From Betaproteobacteria bacterium (GTDB taxonomy: Bacteria > Pseudomonadota > Gammaproteobacteria > Burkholderiales > Burkholderiaceae): a DNA stretch of 23,188 bases. The DNA is taken from the NCBI GenBank assembly GCA_013205155.1, contig JABMMT010000275.1, positions 1-23,188 of the forward strand, written 5' to 3'. Shown piece after piece: positions 14,502-21,545 of this stretch. The stretch's first letter is position 1. Each line of letters starts with the position of its first letter. A model generated the notes under the pieces. It did not search any database. It was not told where the DNA came from and saw only the letters and a list, made by a program, of their open reading frames with translations. The translations under genes were made by a program, and so were the position numbers.

Positions 14502-15636
14502 AGAACGCTCGGGGCCCCTTGTCGGGCTAAAAGTAATTGACTTATCAACAGTAGTTGCTGGTCCGGGAGTAGCAAAATATTTTGCTGACTACGGCGCAGA
14601 TGTAATCAAAATTGAAAGGCCCTCCGGGGACTCCACAAGATCAATGGGGTGGACCCAAGTAGATGAAACAGATTCTCTCTGGTGGAAATTAGTAAATCGT
14701 GGAAAACGTTCATTGGTATTAGATTTAAAAAATAACGAAGATCTTTCGATACTTAAAGAACTTATTGACACTGCAGATTTATTCATAGAAAACATGCGCC
14801 CAGGAAAAATAGAGCAACTTGGGCTTGACCCTGAGCAATTAATATCTAGAAATCCCAAATTAGTAGTTCTACGAGTTTCTGGTTTTGGACAGACGGGTCC
14901 TTATGCACAAAAACCTGGTTTTGCGACGATTGCAGAAGCCCTTTCAGGCTTATCTTCACTTTTAGGTGAACCTGATGGAGGTCCACTGCTACCACCAATT
15001 GCGCTAACAGATGAGGTAACTGCTTTAGTGGGATCTTTTTCAGCAATGATTGCAATTTATCACGCAAAACTAACCGGCCAAGGCCAGGTCGTGGACATAG
15101 ATCTTGTTGACTCCGTCCTACAGATCATGGGACCGCTACCAGCAGCATGGGACTCACTTGGATACCTGCAACCAAGGCTTGGTTCTAGCATCCCTTACTC
15201 AATTCCCCGTGGGACATATAAGTGTTCTGATGGGGTTTGGGTAGCACTTTCAGCCTCAGCAGAATCTGTAGCTAAACGGCTAATAGAAACGGTAGGAGGG
15301 GGCGGTGACTCTCGATTTACATCTTTCCAAGCTCGATTTGAGAACAGAGATGCTCTTGAAGAGCTAACAAGTAACTGGATTGGGTCACGAACATCTAAAG
15401 AAGTCATAGAGACTATTGAGGCAGCAGACGCAGCTATTGCCCCAGTTTATAATATGCAACAAGTTATTGAAGACCCTCATTTTATCGCTAGAGAAAGCTT
15501 CACCAAAGTAGACGGGATTCTCATGCAAAATTTGGTTGCACGACTCTCCAAAACACCTGGCAAAATTATTTCAGCCGGACCTAAGTTGGGTCAGCATAAT
15601 GAAGAAATTAAAAAAGAACTTCATGACAAGAAGTGA
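14491..15636 (+). CDS. CaiB/BaiF family III CoA-transferase
   Basis: A 381-aa type III CoA transferase of normal length, starting at the ATG preceded by AAGGA at 8 nt; a longer TTG start inside MaoC is less likely. The N-terminal signature LKVIDLSTVVAGPGVAKYFADYGADVIKIE is split across residues 13-42. NRGKRSLVLDL is at 69-79, ENMRPGKIEQLGL at 100-112, and the likely catalytic aspartate is D174 in ALTDE. These enzymes move CoA between carboxylic acids through an aspartyl-CoA thioester. In this operon it could activate a C5 dicarboxylate or recycle CoA from an end product such as succinyl-CoA. It overlaps the downstream lyase gene by 14 bp. Confidence 0.9.
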   Translation: MNSKERSGPLVGLKVIDLSTVVAGPGVAKYFADYGADVIKIERPSGDSTRSMGWTQVDETDSLWWKLVNRGKRSLVLDLKNNEDLSILKELIDTADLFIENMRPGKIEQLGLDPEQLISRNPKLVVLRVSGFGQTGPYAQKPGFATIAEALSGLSSLLGEPDGGPLLPPIALTDEVTALVGSFSAMIAIYHAKLTGQGQVVDIDLVDSVLQIMGPLPAAWDSLGYLQPRLGSSIPYSIPRGTYKCSDGVWVALSASAESVAKRLIETVGGGGDSRFTSFQARFENRDALEELTSNWIGSRTSKEVIETIEAADAAIAPVYNMQQVIEDPHFIARESFTKVDGILMQNLVARLSKTPGKIISAGPKLGQHNEEIKKELHDKK

Positions 15637-16582
15637 TCTCTTATCCAAGAGAAGCATCCTAGCTGTGCCTGGCTCTAGCGAAAAAATGATTCAGAAATCA
15701 CGACTATTGAATGCAGATGAAATATTCCTTGATCTAGAAGATTCTGTTTTACTCTCTGAAAAGGAATCTGCCAGGTCACTAGTAATAGTTGAATTAAATA
15801 AAGGCGGTTTCAATTCATCATCGGTTGCAGTTCGAGTAAATGAACAAAACCAGCTAATCGGTGTCCAAGATATCGAACAAATTGTTACTCAGGCAGGTTC
15901 TAAATTCAATTCTATAATTATCCCTAAGGTGGAGACACCAGAACAAGTCAAAGAAATCTGTAAAAGATTAACTGAATTAGAACTATCTTTAGGGTTGGCT
16001 AATCAAACAGACATTCAACTTCAAATTGAGTCAGCACGTGGCCTACTAAATGTTGCAGAAATTGCCGGTGCATGCAAACGGACAATCTCCCTAGTTTTTG
16101 GCCCTGGGGATTTTGCTGCAAGCATGGGGATGCAGGTTTTAAATATCGGTGAGAATCCGGTCAATTATCCAGGTGATGATGCTTATCATTATGTGCTACT
16201 CACAATACTTACTGCAGCTCGAGCAAATGGCCTATTAGCAATCGATGGTCCATTCAGTGATTTACAGAATGAGCCTGGACTAAAACTTAGATCCCAATTA
16301 TCGGCTTCTCTTGGCTACGATGGGAAATGGGTAATCCACCCATCACAAATAGAAATTGTAAATTCAATTTTTACCCCAACGAAAGAGGTTTTTGAAAAAT
16401 CTAGCAAAATTATTGCTCAATTTGAGAGTTATTCTTCATCGGGACAAGTTGCTGGAGCCTTTCTATTCGAAGGTAAAATGATTGATGAGGCAACCAGAAA
16501 AATGGCTGAGATGATTTATGCAAAGGGCATCGCGTCAGGGTTAAAGCGTCCAAAGAATGGGGATGAGAATGGCAAAGCATAA
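15623..16582 (+). CDS. CitE/HpcH-family beta-hydroxyacyl-CoA lyase (malyl-, methylmalyl- or citramalyl-CoA lyase-like)
   Basis: A 319-aa TIM-barrel lyase of the CitE family. The ATG at 15623 is chosen because longer frames lie deep inside the CoA-transferase gene. Visible features are LAVPGSSEKM at residues 13-22, FLDLEDSV at 35-42, R71 in VRVN, PKVETPEQ at 101-108, metal ligands E136 (QIESARGL) and D163 (FGPGDFAASMG), and GKWVIHPSQI near the C-terminus. Such enzymes cleave or form a C-C bond between acetyl- or propionyl-CoA and glyoxylate or pyruvate. The adjacent mesaconyl-CoA transferase-like gene and two MaoC genes point to beta-methylmalyl-CoA and/or citramalyl-CoA as substrates. Exact specificity is not visible. 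Confidence 0.88.
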   Translation: MTRSDLLSKRSILAVPGSSEKMIQKSRLLNADEIFLDLEDSVLLSEKESARSLVIVELNKGGFNSSSVAVRVNEQNQLIGVQDIEQIVTQAGSKFNSIIIPKVETPEQVKEICKRLTELELSLGLANQTDIQLQIESARGLLNVAEIAGACKRTISLVFGPGDFAASMGMQVLNIGENPVNYPGDDAYHYVLLTILTAARANGLLAIDGPFSDLQNEPGLKLRSQLSASLGYDGKWVIHPSQIEIVNSIFTPTKEVFEKSSKIIAQFESYSSSGQVAGAFLFEGKMIDEATRKMAEMIYAKGIASGLKRPKNGDENGKA

Positions 16583-17102
16583 GGCTGTATTAGGTAGATT
16601 TTATGAAGATTTTGTTATTGGGGATTCTTACGAGCACCCTTTTGGTAGAACAATAAGTGAGACTGACTGTACTTGGTTTACCCAATTAACTTGTAATACT
16701 AATCAAAATCATTTTAATGCTCATCTTGCTCTCTCTAATCCTGTATCTAATGGAAAGATTATTGTTAATTCTGGTCTTACAGTTGCCATAATCCTGGGTA
16801 TTTCTGTAATTGATATGAGTCAAAATGCTGTAGCTAATCTAGGATGGACCGATATCAAACTTACTCATCCGGTTTATGTCGGTGACACTTTATACGCAGA
16901 GAGTATTTGTACAGAAGCACGTGAATCTTCTTCTAAACCAAATATGGGAATAATCTCGATGTTCACTAGAGGTCTCAATCAGGATGGTGTTGAAATCGTG
17001 ACATGGTTTAGAAGCGTAATGATTCCAAAGAGAAGCTCTGGGATTGGCCAGAATTATTTCCCTGTTCCAAAATCTGGATCAATTGAAGGGCGAATGTCTT
17101 AA
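16569..17102 (+). CDS. MaoC-like hotdog acyl-CoA hydratase, copy 2 (mesaconyl-/itaconyl-CoA hydratase type)
   Basis: A single hotdog of 177 aa if translation begins at the third of three closely spaced ATGs (16557, 16563, 16569); GGGGA 5 nt upstream favours 16569. The pattern GRFYEDFVIGDSYEHPFGRT, ETDxTWFTQLTxNTN, NLGWTDIKLTHPVYVGDTLY is very close to actinobacterial itaconyl/mesaconyl-CoA hydratase-like proteins of about 185 aa. H48 is in place; the residue five before it is N43, not Asp, which I also recall in these relatives. It overlaps the CitE-like gene by 14 bp and precedes the mesaconyl-CoA transferase-like gene by 2 bp. The likely reaction is reversible hydration of a branched C5 enoyl-CoA. 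Confidence 0.88.
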   Translation: MAKHKAVLGRFYEDFVIGDSYEHPFGRTISETDCTWFTQLTCNTNQNHFNAHLALSNPVSNGKIIVNSGLTVAIILGISVIDMSQNAVANLGWTDIKLTHPVYVGDTLYAESICTEARESSSKPNMGIISMFTRGLNQDGVEIVTWFRSVMIPKRSSGIGQNYFPVPKSGSIEGRMS

Positions 17103-17104
17103 GT

Positions 17105-18328
17105 ATGGCTCTTGAGATTCCTATCCTTTCTGGCTTGCGCATTGTTGAGGGATCGGCCTTTGTAGCTGCCCCTCTTGGTGGGTTAACTCTTGCCCAGCTA
17201 GGCGCTGAAGTTATTCGTTTTGACCCCATCGCAGGGGGAATTGATTTCAAGCGTTGGCCGTTAACTAAAGCACAGGCTTCACTTTTCTGGGCTGGTTTAA
17301 ATCGCGGGAAAAAATCAATCCAAGTAGATCTTAAAAGCCAAAAAGGTAGAGAATTAATATCAAACCTTATAACCGCCCCTGGTGAAGGTTCTGGAATTTT
17401 TCTAACAAATCTTGCTGCTAAAGATCAATTAAGTTACGAGGAGCTTCGTAAGAAAAGATCTGACGTAATAATGATTTCATTAACTGGTAATTATGATGGG
17501 TCGAGCGAAGTTGATTACACCGTCCATCCTTCTTTTGGCTACCCAGTAATTACTGGGCCAAGAACTTCTAATACCCCGATCAATAGTGTTTTACCAACCT
17601 GGGATTTGATTCTAGGAAACCTTGTTGCAATTGCAATTTTAGCTGCAGAGCGTAAAAGACGATTAACTGGAGAGGGCGAATTGATTTCAATTGCCCTATC
17701 AGACGTAGCACTTTCTATAGTTGGTGCTCTGGGCCGTCTTTCTCAAGCCTATATCGGAGAGGAAGTCGTAGCTCCAGATGGAAACTACCTGTATGGATCA
17801 TTCGGTAAAAATTTTCTGACAGCAGATAATAAACAAATCATGTTAGTTGGTTTAACCACAAGGCAGTGGAATTCTCTTAAGTTGGCACTGAACATCGAAG
17901 ACACCTTGATAGAACTTCAAAAAAGTCTTTCAGCTGATTTTGAGGATGAAGGGCAACGATATGTTCACAGAGAATCAATAGCGCTAGTTATAGAAAAGAC
18001 TGTCATAGCAAAAAACTTAGAAGATTTAGTTCCAGCTTTTATCGCCCATAAAGTGAGTTGGTCCAGATATCAAAGTTTCGGAGAATTACTAAATAATGAC
18101 ATTCGGGCTTCTAATGAGAATCCTATTTTTTCTCTCCGGAATCAACCGGGGATAGGAACTACGCCTACCATCGCATCTCCAATAAGGTTTCGCTTTAGTC
18201 ATAATTTAGAACCTGAACCCGCTCCTCTCTTTGGTGAGCACACTGAAAAAATTCTTAAAGAGATTCTAAAAATTAGTCCTGAAGAGATTAATATTTTAGT
18301 AAATGAAAAGATTATAAAAAGAGACTAG
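17105..18328 (+). CDS. mct: Mesaconyl-CoA C1-C4 CoA transferase-like protein (2-methylfumaryl-CoA isomerase)
   Basis: A 407-aa family III CoA transferase that matches Chloroflexus Mct far better than generic CaiB. Diagnostic stretches are LRIVEGSAFVAAPLGGLTLA (11-30), GAEVIRFDPIAGGIDFKRWP (33-52), FWAGLNRGKKSI (61-72), DGSSEVDYTVHPSFGYP (131-147) and LPTWD with D167 as the probable catalytic aspartate. Mct moves CoA within one molecule from the C1 to the C4 carboxyl of mesaconate. In the 3-hydroxypropionate bicycle this links beta-methylmalyl-CoA to citramalyl-CoA, exactly the gap between the neighbouring hydratases and lyase. The recognition is from remembered family sequence; a paralogue with a related dicarboxylate substrate is possible. 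Confidence 0.85.
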   Translation: MALEIPILSGLRIVEGSAFVAAPLGGLTLAQLGAEVIRFDPIAGGIDFKRWPLTKAQASLFWAGLNRGKKSIQVDLKSQKGRELISNLITAPGEGSGIFLTNLAAKDQLSYEELRKKRSDVIMISLTGNYDGSSEVDYTVHPSFGYPVITGPRTSNTPINSVLPTWDLILGNLVAIAILAAERKRRLTGEGELISIALSDVALSIVGALGRLSQAYIGEEVVAPDGNYLYGSFGKNFLTADNKQIMLVGLTTRQWNSLKLALNIEDTLIELQKSLSADFEDEGQRYVHRESIALVIEKTVIAKNLEDLVPAFIAHKVSWSRYQSFGELLNNDIRASNENPIFSLRNQPGIGTTPTIASPIRFRFSHNLEPEPAPLFGEHTEKILKEILKISPEEINILVNEKIIKRD

Positions 18329-18340
18329 AGGGAGTAGCGA

Positions 18341-18580
18341 GTGCAAACTAAAGTAAAAATGCCCAGAGTTGGAGAGAACGTCAATTCTGTTTTTGTGGTT
18401 GATATAAAAGTTCAACCTGGGAGCGAAATCAGTATCGGAGATACCCTAATTTCAGTTGAAACTGATAAAGCAACGGTCGATATAGAGTCTCCTGTTGCAG
18501 GAAGGGTTATTGAGCTTTTAGTAAAATTAGACGACGAAATTCAACCAGGGATGCCTTACGTGATAGTTGAAACTTCTTAA
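18341..18580 (+). CDS. Free-standing lipoyl-domain carrier protein
   Basis: A 79-aa protein that consists only of one lipoyl/biotinyl hammerhead domain. ETDKATVD at residues 40-47 presents K43 on the hairpin as expected for E2 lipoyl domains; a biotin carrier would show MKM. There is no peripheral-subunit-binding domain and no catalytic acyltransferase domain, unlike normal E2 proteins of 400 aa or more. The GTG start has GAGGGAG about 6 nt upstream. It sits in the CoA-module operon, while the matching E1 subunits are in the other operon under the same operator. The probable role is as acyl/electron carrier for that E1. Transfer to CoA would need an E2 core from elsewhere or a different acceptor enzyme. 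Confidence 0.88.
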   Translation: MQTKVKMPRVGENVNSVFVVDIKVQPGSEISIGDTLISVETDKATVDIESPVAGRVIELLVKLDDEIQPGMPYVIVETS

Positions 18581-18581
18581 T

Positions 18582-19310
18582 ATGAAAATAACTGTGACCG
18601 GCGCAGCGAGTGGAATTGGCAAAGCAACAGTTCTTAAACTACTTGAATCCGGTCACGAATTGATTGTCATCGACTTACCTGATAGTAATTTTGATTTTTT
18701 GTCCAAGGCGAATGTGCAAATAATTCTTGGAGATGTTTCTGATCAAAGTGACCGAAATGTCATCATTGCAGCTTCTACGGGAGTAGACGGATTAGTGAAT
18801 GCTGCTGGGCGAATCGAAACCAGAAATCTTTTAGATTATTCAATAGCTGACATAAGAGAGCTTTTTTCTGTTAATTTCGAGTCAGTTTGGGATTTAACCG
18901 CCAAGATTGGAGCAACAATGCCAACTGGTGGTGCAATTGTAAATATAAGTTCAGCTGGGGCTAAAGTTGTTACTAATTCAAATGTGGGTCCCTACGCTGC
19001 CACTAAGGCCGCGGTTTTGAGTTTGACCCGAACTTTTGCCTTTGAGTTTGCGAAAAGGGGTGTAAGAGTTAATGCAATTTGTCCAGGTCTAATTGAAACA
19101 CCCATGCAAACTAAAGTAAGTGAACAGCTAGCTAAAGATCAAAACTTACCTATTAAAGATGTAATTCAAAAGAGAATAGAAATGATTCCTCTAAATCGCT
19201 TTGGAAATGCTTCAGAATGCGCTGACTTGATTAGTTTCCTGCTCTCATCAGAATCAAGTTATATGACCGGGCAAGCAATAAATATTAGCGGCGGCTGGAT
19301 TACTTCGTAA
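18582..19310 (+). CDS. Short-chain dehydrogenase/reductase at the end of the CoA operon
   Basis: A classical SDR of 242 aa starting at the ATG one base after the lipoyl-protein stop; the in-frame TTG further upstream has no support. TGAASGIG is at residues 6-13 and VIDLPD carries the acidic NAD+-type residue. NAAG is near residue 76, the catalytic Ser lies in NISSAG near 127, and YAATK is near 140. PGLIETPMQTK follows. It resembles FabG and sugar or 3-hydroxyacyl dehydrogenases. Its place in an acyl-CoA operon suggests either a 3-hydroxyacyl-thioester or a hydroxy-acid substrate. It overlaps the convergent PfkB gene by 11 bp, with no room for a separate terminator. Confidence 0.85.
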   Translation: MKITVTGAASGIGKATVLKLLESGHELIVIDLPDSNFDFLSKANVQIILGDVSDQSDRNVIIAASTGVDGLVNAAGRIETRNLLDYSIADIRELFSVNFESVWDLTAKIGATMPTGGAIVNISSAGAKVVTNSNVGPYAATKAAVLSLTRTFAFEFAKRGVRVNAICPGLIETPMQTKVSEQLAKDQNLPIKDVIQKRIEMIPLNRFGNASECADLISFLLSSESSYMTGQAINISGGWITS

Positions 19311-20157
19311 ATTTATCTTTTTCGAGTTCCTGAGCAACAAATTCCCATAACACAGGAGTTGACTGTTGATTTGCAGTAGTTAACCCTGCCCAAATAGTAC
19401 TTACTCTTAGCATGTCTAAGTCGGATCTATTTTCATACTGGGAAAGCACGACGCCAGCTAGAAAAGAGTCTCCAGCCCCAGTTGAATCTGCTACTTCAAT
19501 CTCCATTGCAGCAATTGCAAACTCACGATCACCTTGAATAAGCTTAGAACCATTTGCACCATCAGTGATTATGATTTTCGAGAACTTGGATTTGAGTTTA
19601 TCTACTAGTTTATAGTCATTCACTTCACTATTTGAAACCACTAACACATCTCCCGATAAATCTTCTGTACTATTGAGAGAGTTTGAGCCAATAATTGTCG
19701 TACATTTTCCACGTAATTCTTTAAGCATTGGGAAAAAGGCATCTACCCAAAAGGGCCATACCACAATATCTCCTGACGCAATTGGAAGTGAAGTGGTAGA
19801 AATTTTTGCAAGTAAATTCTTTTCCATCCCAATCATAGTTCTTTCGCCAGATTCCTCTACAAGAATAGTGACATGCGGAGAGGCGGTTTCAAAGGTTTGA
19901 ATGTACTTTAATTCAAGGCCAGATTCTGAAATTGATGTCTTCAGATTCGAGCCTACTGAATCATTTCCAATATACCCCACTAAATTCACTGGAAGATCGG
20001 CGCTAAAAATTCCAGAGGCGACGTTAAAGCCTTGTCCCCCAGGTCTTTCTTGATGTGAGCTTGCATGAACAAATCTTCCTGAGGTCGGAATGTGGGAAAC
20101 ATACAGAACCGTATCCCAGGCAATTGGACCTATTACCCATATGGAAGCTGTATTCAC
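19300..20157 (-). CDS. PfkB-family carbohydrate kinase
   Basis: A 285-aa ribokinase-fold kinase, slightly short of the usual 300-320 aa. GGQGFNVA near residues 39-46 is PfkB signature 1, and DSTGAGDSFLAG near residues 225-236 is signature 2, with the second Asp as catalytic base and the GAGD anion hole. The start is GTG at 20157; no strong Shine-Dalgarno is seen. It is monocistronic and faces away from the LarA gene. No LacI-type operator precedes it. Candidates are 2-keto-3-deoxy-gluconate kinase, fructokinase or ribokinase types, and the sequence does not decide. In this island a 2-keto-3-deoxy sugar acid would be a sensible substrate, as an alternative branch to the E1 route. Confidence 0.85.
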   Translation of the reverse strand: MNTASIWVIGPIAWDTVLYVSHIPTSGRFVHASSHQERPGGQGFNVASGIFSADLPVNLVGYIGNDSVGSNLKTSISESGLELKYIQTFETASPHVTILVEESGERTMIGMEKNLLAKISTTSLPIASGDIVVWPFWVDAFFPMLKELRGKCTTIIGSNSLNSTEDLSGDVLVVSNSEVNDYKLVDKLKSKFSKIIITDGANGSKLIQGDREFAIAAMEIEVADSTGAGDSFLAGVVLSQYENRSDLDMLRVSTIWAGLTTANQQSTPVLWEFVAQELEKDKFTK

Positions 20158-20215
20158 AAATGGACTCTATTGCAGTCTTGTTCTATTTATAGGAAATAAC
20201 TGCTAATTTTGTTCC
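20158..20215 (+). promoter_or_regulatory. Divergent PfkB/LarA intergenic region with a leaderless LarA promoter
   Basis: On the plus strand TGCTAATTT contains an extended -10 (TAATTT at 20204-20209). Seven nt downstream is 20216, the A of the LarA-family ATG, and no ribosome-binding site is visible, so a leaderless transcript is likely. I see no good -35 and no island operator. The minus-strand promoter for the kinase is not clear. Confidence 0.5.
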
Positions 20216-21514
20216 ATGTCTCCACGGCAAGTACCGAGTAATTTGCTGGGAAGCCCACTTGGAGAAAATGCTTTTATTGGAACTTTTAATAGTGAGTTAT
20301 CAAAAAAAGAAGTTTCTGATTTTATTATTAAAGCCTTGGAGTCAATTGATTTCAATGATAAAAAAATCACTCTGGTCATACCGGACGGTACACGCTCTTG
20401 CCCCTTGCCATTAATTTTGCCCCTTTTTTATGACCTAATATCCCCGGTTGCGAACTCCTTATCTGCACTCATTGCACTAGGCACACATGCTCCTATGACC
20501 CCAGAAGCAATTGATAGTTTCTTGGCTGGAGAAAATCAAACAGTAATTCAAAAATATCCAAAAATGAAGGTTCAAAATCATGAATGGTGGAGCCCGATAA
20601 CTTTCGCACACCTAGGTTCAATAACTGCAGAGGAGATCACAGAAATCTCTTTTGGCCAAATTACCTCTGAAGTTCCCATATCCATAAATAGGCTTATTAC
20701 AGAATCCGACTTAGTAATAATTATTGGACCTGTTTTTCCCCACGAGGTCGTTGGTTTTAGTGGTGGAGCAAAATACTTATTTCCTGGAGTATCTGGTCAA
20801 GAGATGATCGATTCCTCACACTGGCTTGGAGCAATAATTTCTAGTGCAGAAATCATTGGTACTTTAGGGATTACTCCAGTTCGTGAAATGATTAACCTTG
20901 CTGCAAGTAAAATTAAGGTACCGCTGCTTGCGCTATGTCTTGTTGTGGAAACTGGTTCTAGCGCGATTTCATCCCTTTCATTTGGGGCTCCGCACACTGC
21001 TTGGGAGTACGCTTCGGCAGTTTCGTCAAAAAAGCACATTAAATTTCTTGATAAACCACTAAAGCGTGTGATCTCAATAATGCCACCGAGGTACCAAGAT
21101 ATTTGGACTGCCGCAAAAGGTATGTATAAGGTTGAGCCAATTATTCAAGATGGTGGTGAAGTAATTCTTTACGCTCCCCACATAAGTGAGTTTTCTATTA
21201 CACATAAGGAACTTGAGAATATTGGATACCACTGCCGCGAATATTTCTCATCCCAAATGGAAAAATTCGAAGGAGTATCAAAGACTTTGATGGCTCATTC
21301 ATCGCATTTAAGAGGGGCTGGAAGTTTTTCTTTGACTGAGGGAGAGCAATGCAGAATCACGGTTACACTTTCAACAGGAATCTCAAAAAGTAGAACAGAA
21401 TCCATGAACCTAAAATATCTTGATCCCTTGTTATTCAATCTGACGGAATACGAGAATGATTCAGAAACTTTAATTAATCATAATGCTGGTGAAATTCTTT
21501 TTCGATTAAAATAG
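20216..21514 (+). CDS. larA: LarA-family nickel-pincer-dependent hydroxyacid racemase/epimerase
   Basis: A 432-aa LarA (DUF2088) protein of normal length. All key residues of lactate racemase are present in register: R60 in PDGTR, H91 in GTHAPM, H176 in PHEVVGF, K186 in SGGAKYLFPG (which carries the nickel-pincer nucleotide through a thioamide) and H202 in SSHW. The spacings 176-186-202 equal 174-184-200 of the Lactiplantibacillus enzyme. It should therefore be catalytic. The family racemises or epimerises 2-hydroxy acids by hydride transfer, and several homologues act on substrates other than lactate, so a sugar acid is possible here. The cofactor genes larB, larC and larE are not in the window. 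Confidence 0.9.
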   Translation: MSPRQVPSNLLGSPLGENAFIGTFNSELSKKEVSDFIIKALESIDFNDKKITLVIPDGTRSCPLPLILPLFYDLISPVANSLSALIALGTHAPMTPEAIDSFLAGENQTVIQKYPKMKVQNHEWWSPITFAHLGSITAEEITEISFGQITSEVPISINRLITESDLVIIIGPVFPHEVVGFSGGAKYLFPGVSGQEMIDSSHWLGAIISSAEIIGTLGITPVREMINLAASKIKVPLLALCLVVETGSSAISSLSFGAPHTAWEYASAVSSKKHIKFLDKPLKRVISIMPPRYQDIWTAAKGMYKVEPIIQDGGEVILYAPHISEFSITHKELENIGYHCREYFSSQMEKFEGVSKTLMAHSSHLRGAGSFSLTEGEQCRITVTLSTGISKSRTESMNLKYLDPLLFNLTEYENDSETLINHNAGEILFRLK

Positions 21515-21545
21515 ACTGGCAGATTATACTTTTTATTCTTTACAT
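21515..21545. other. Convergent LarA/Gnd spacer
   Basis: A 31-bp AT-rich gap between convergent stop codons. It contains short T-runs but no stem able to form a terminator. Confidence 0.5.

Noticed and set aside
15536..15622. Longer start for the CitE-like lyase
   Set aside because: The upstream part overlaps the CoA-transferase reading frame and has no family similarity; the lyase domain begins right after the ATG at 15623.
18567..18581. TTG start for the SDR at 18567
   Set aside because: It lies within the lipoyl gene without a ribosome-binding site; the ATG at 18582 places the first strand and TGxxxGxG motif at the usual positions.
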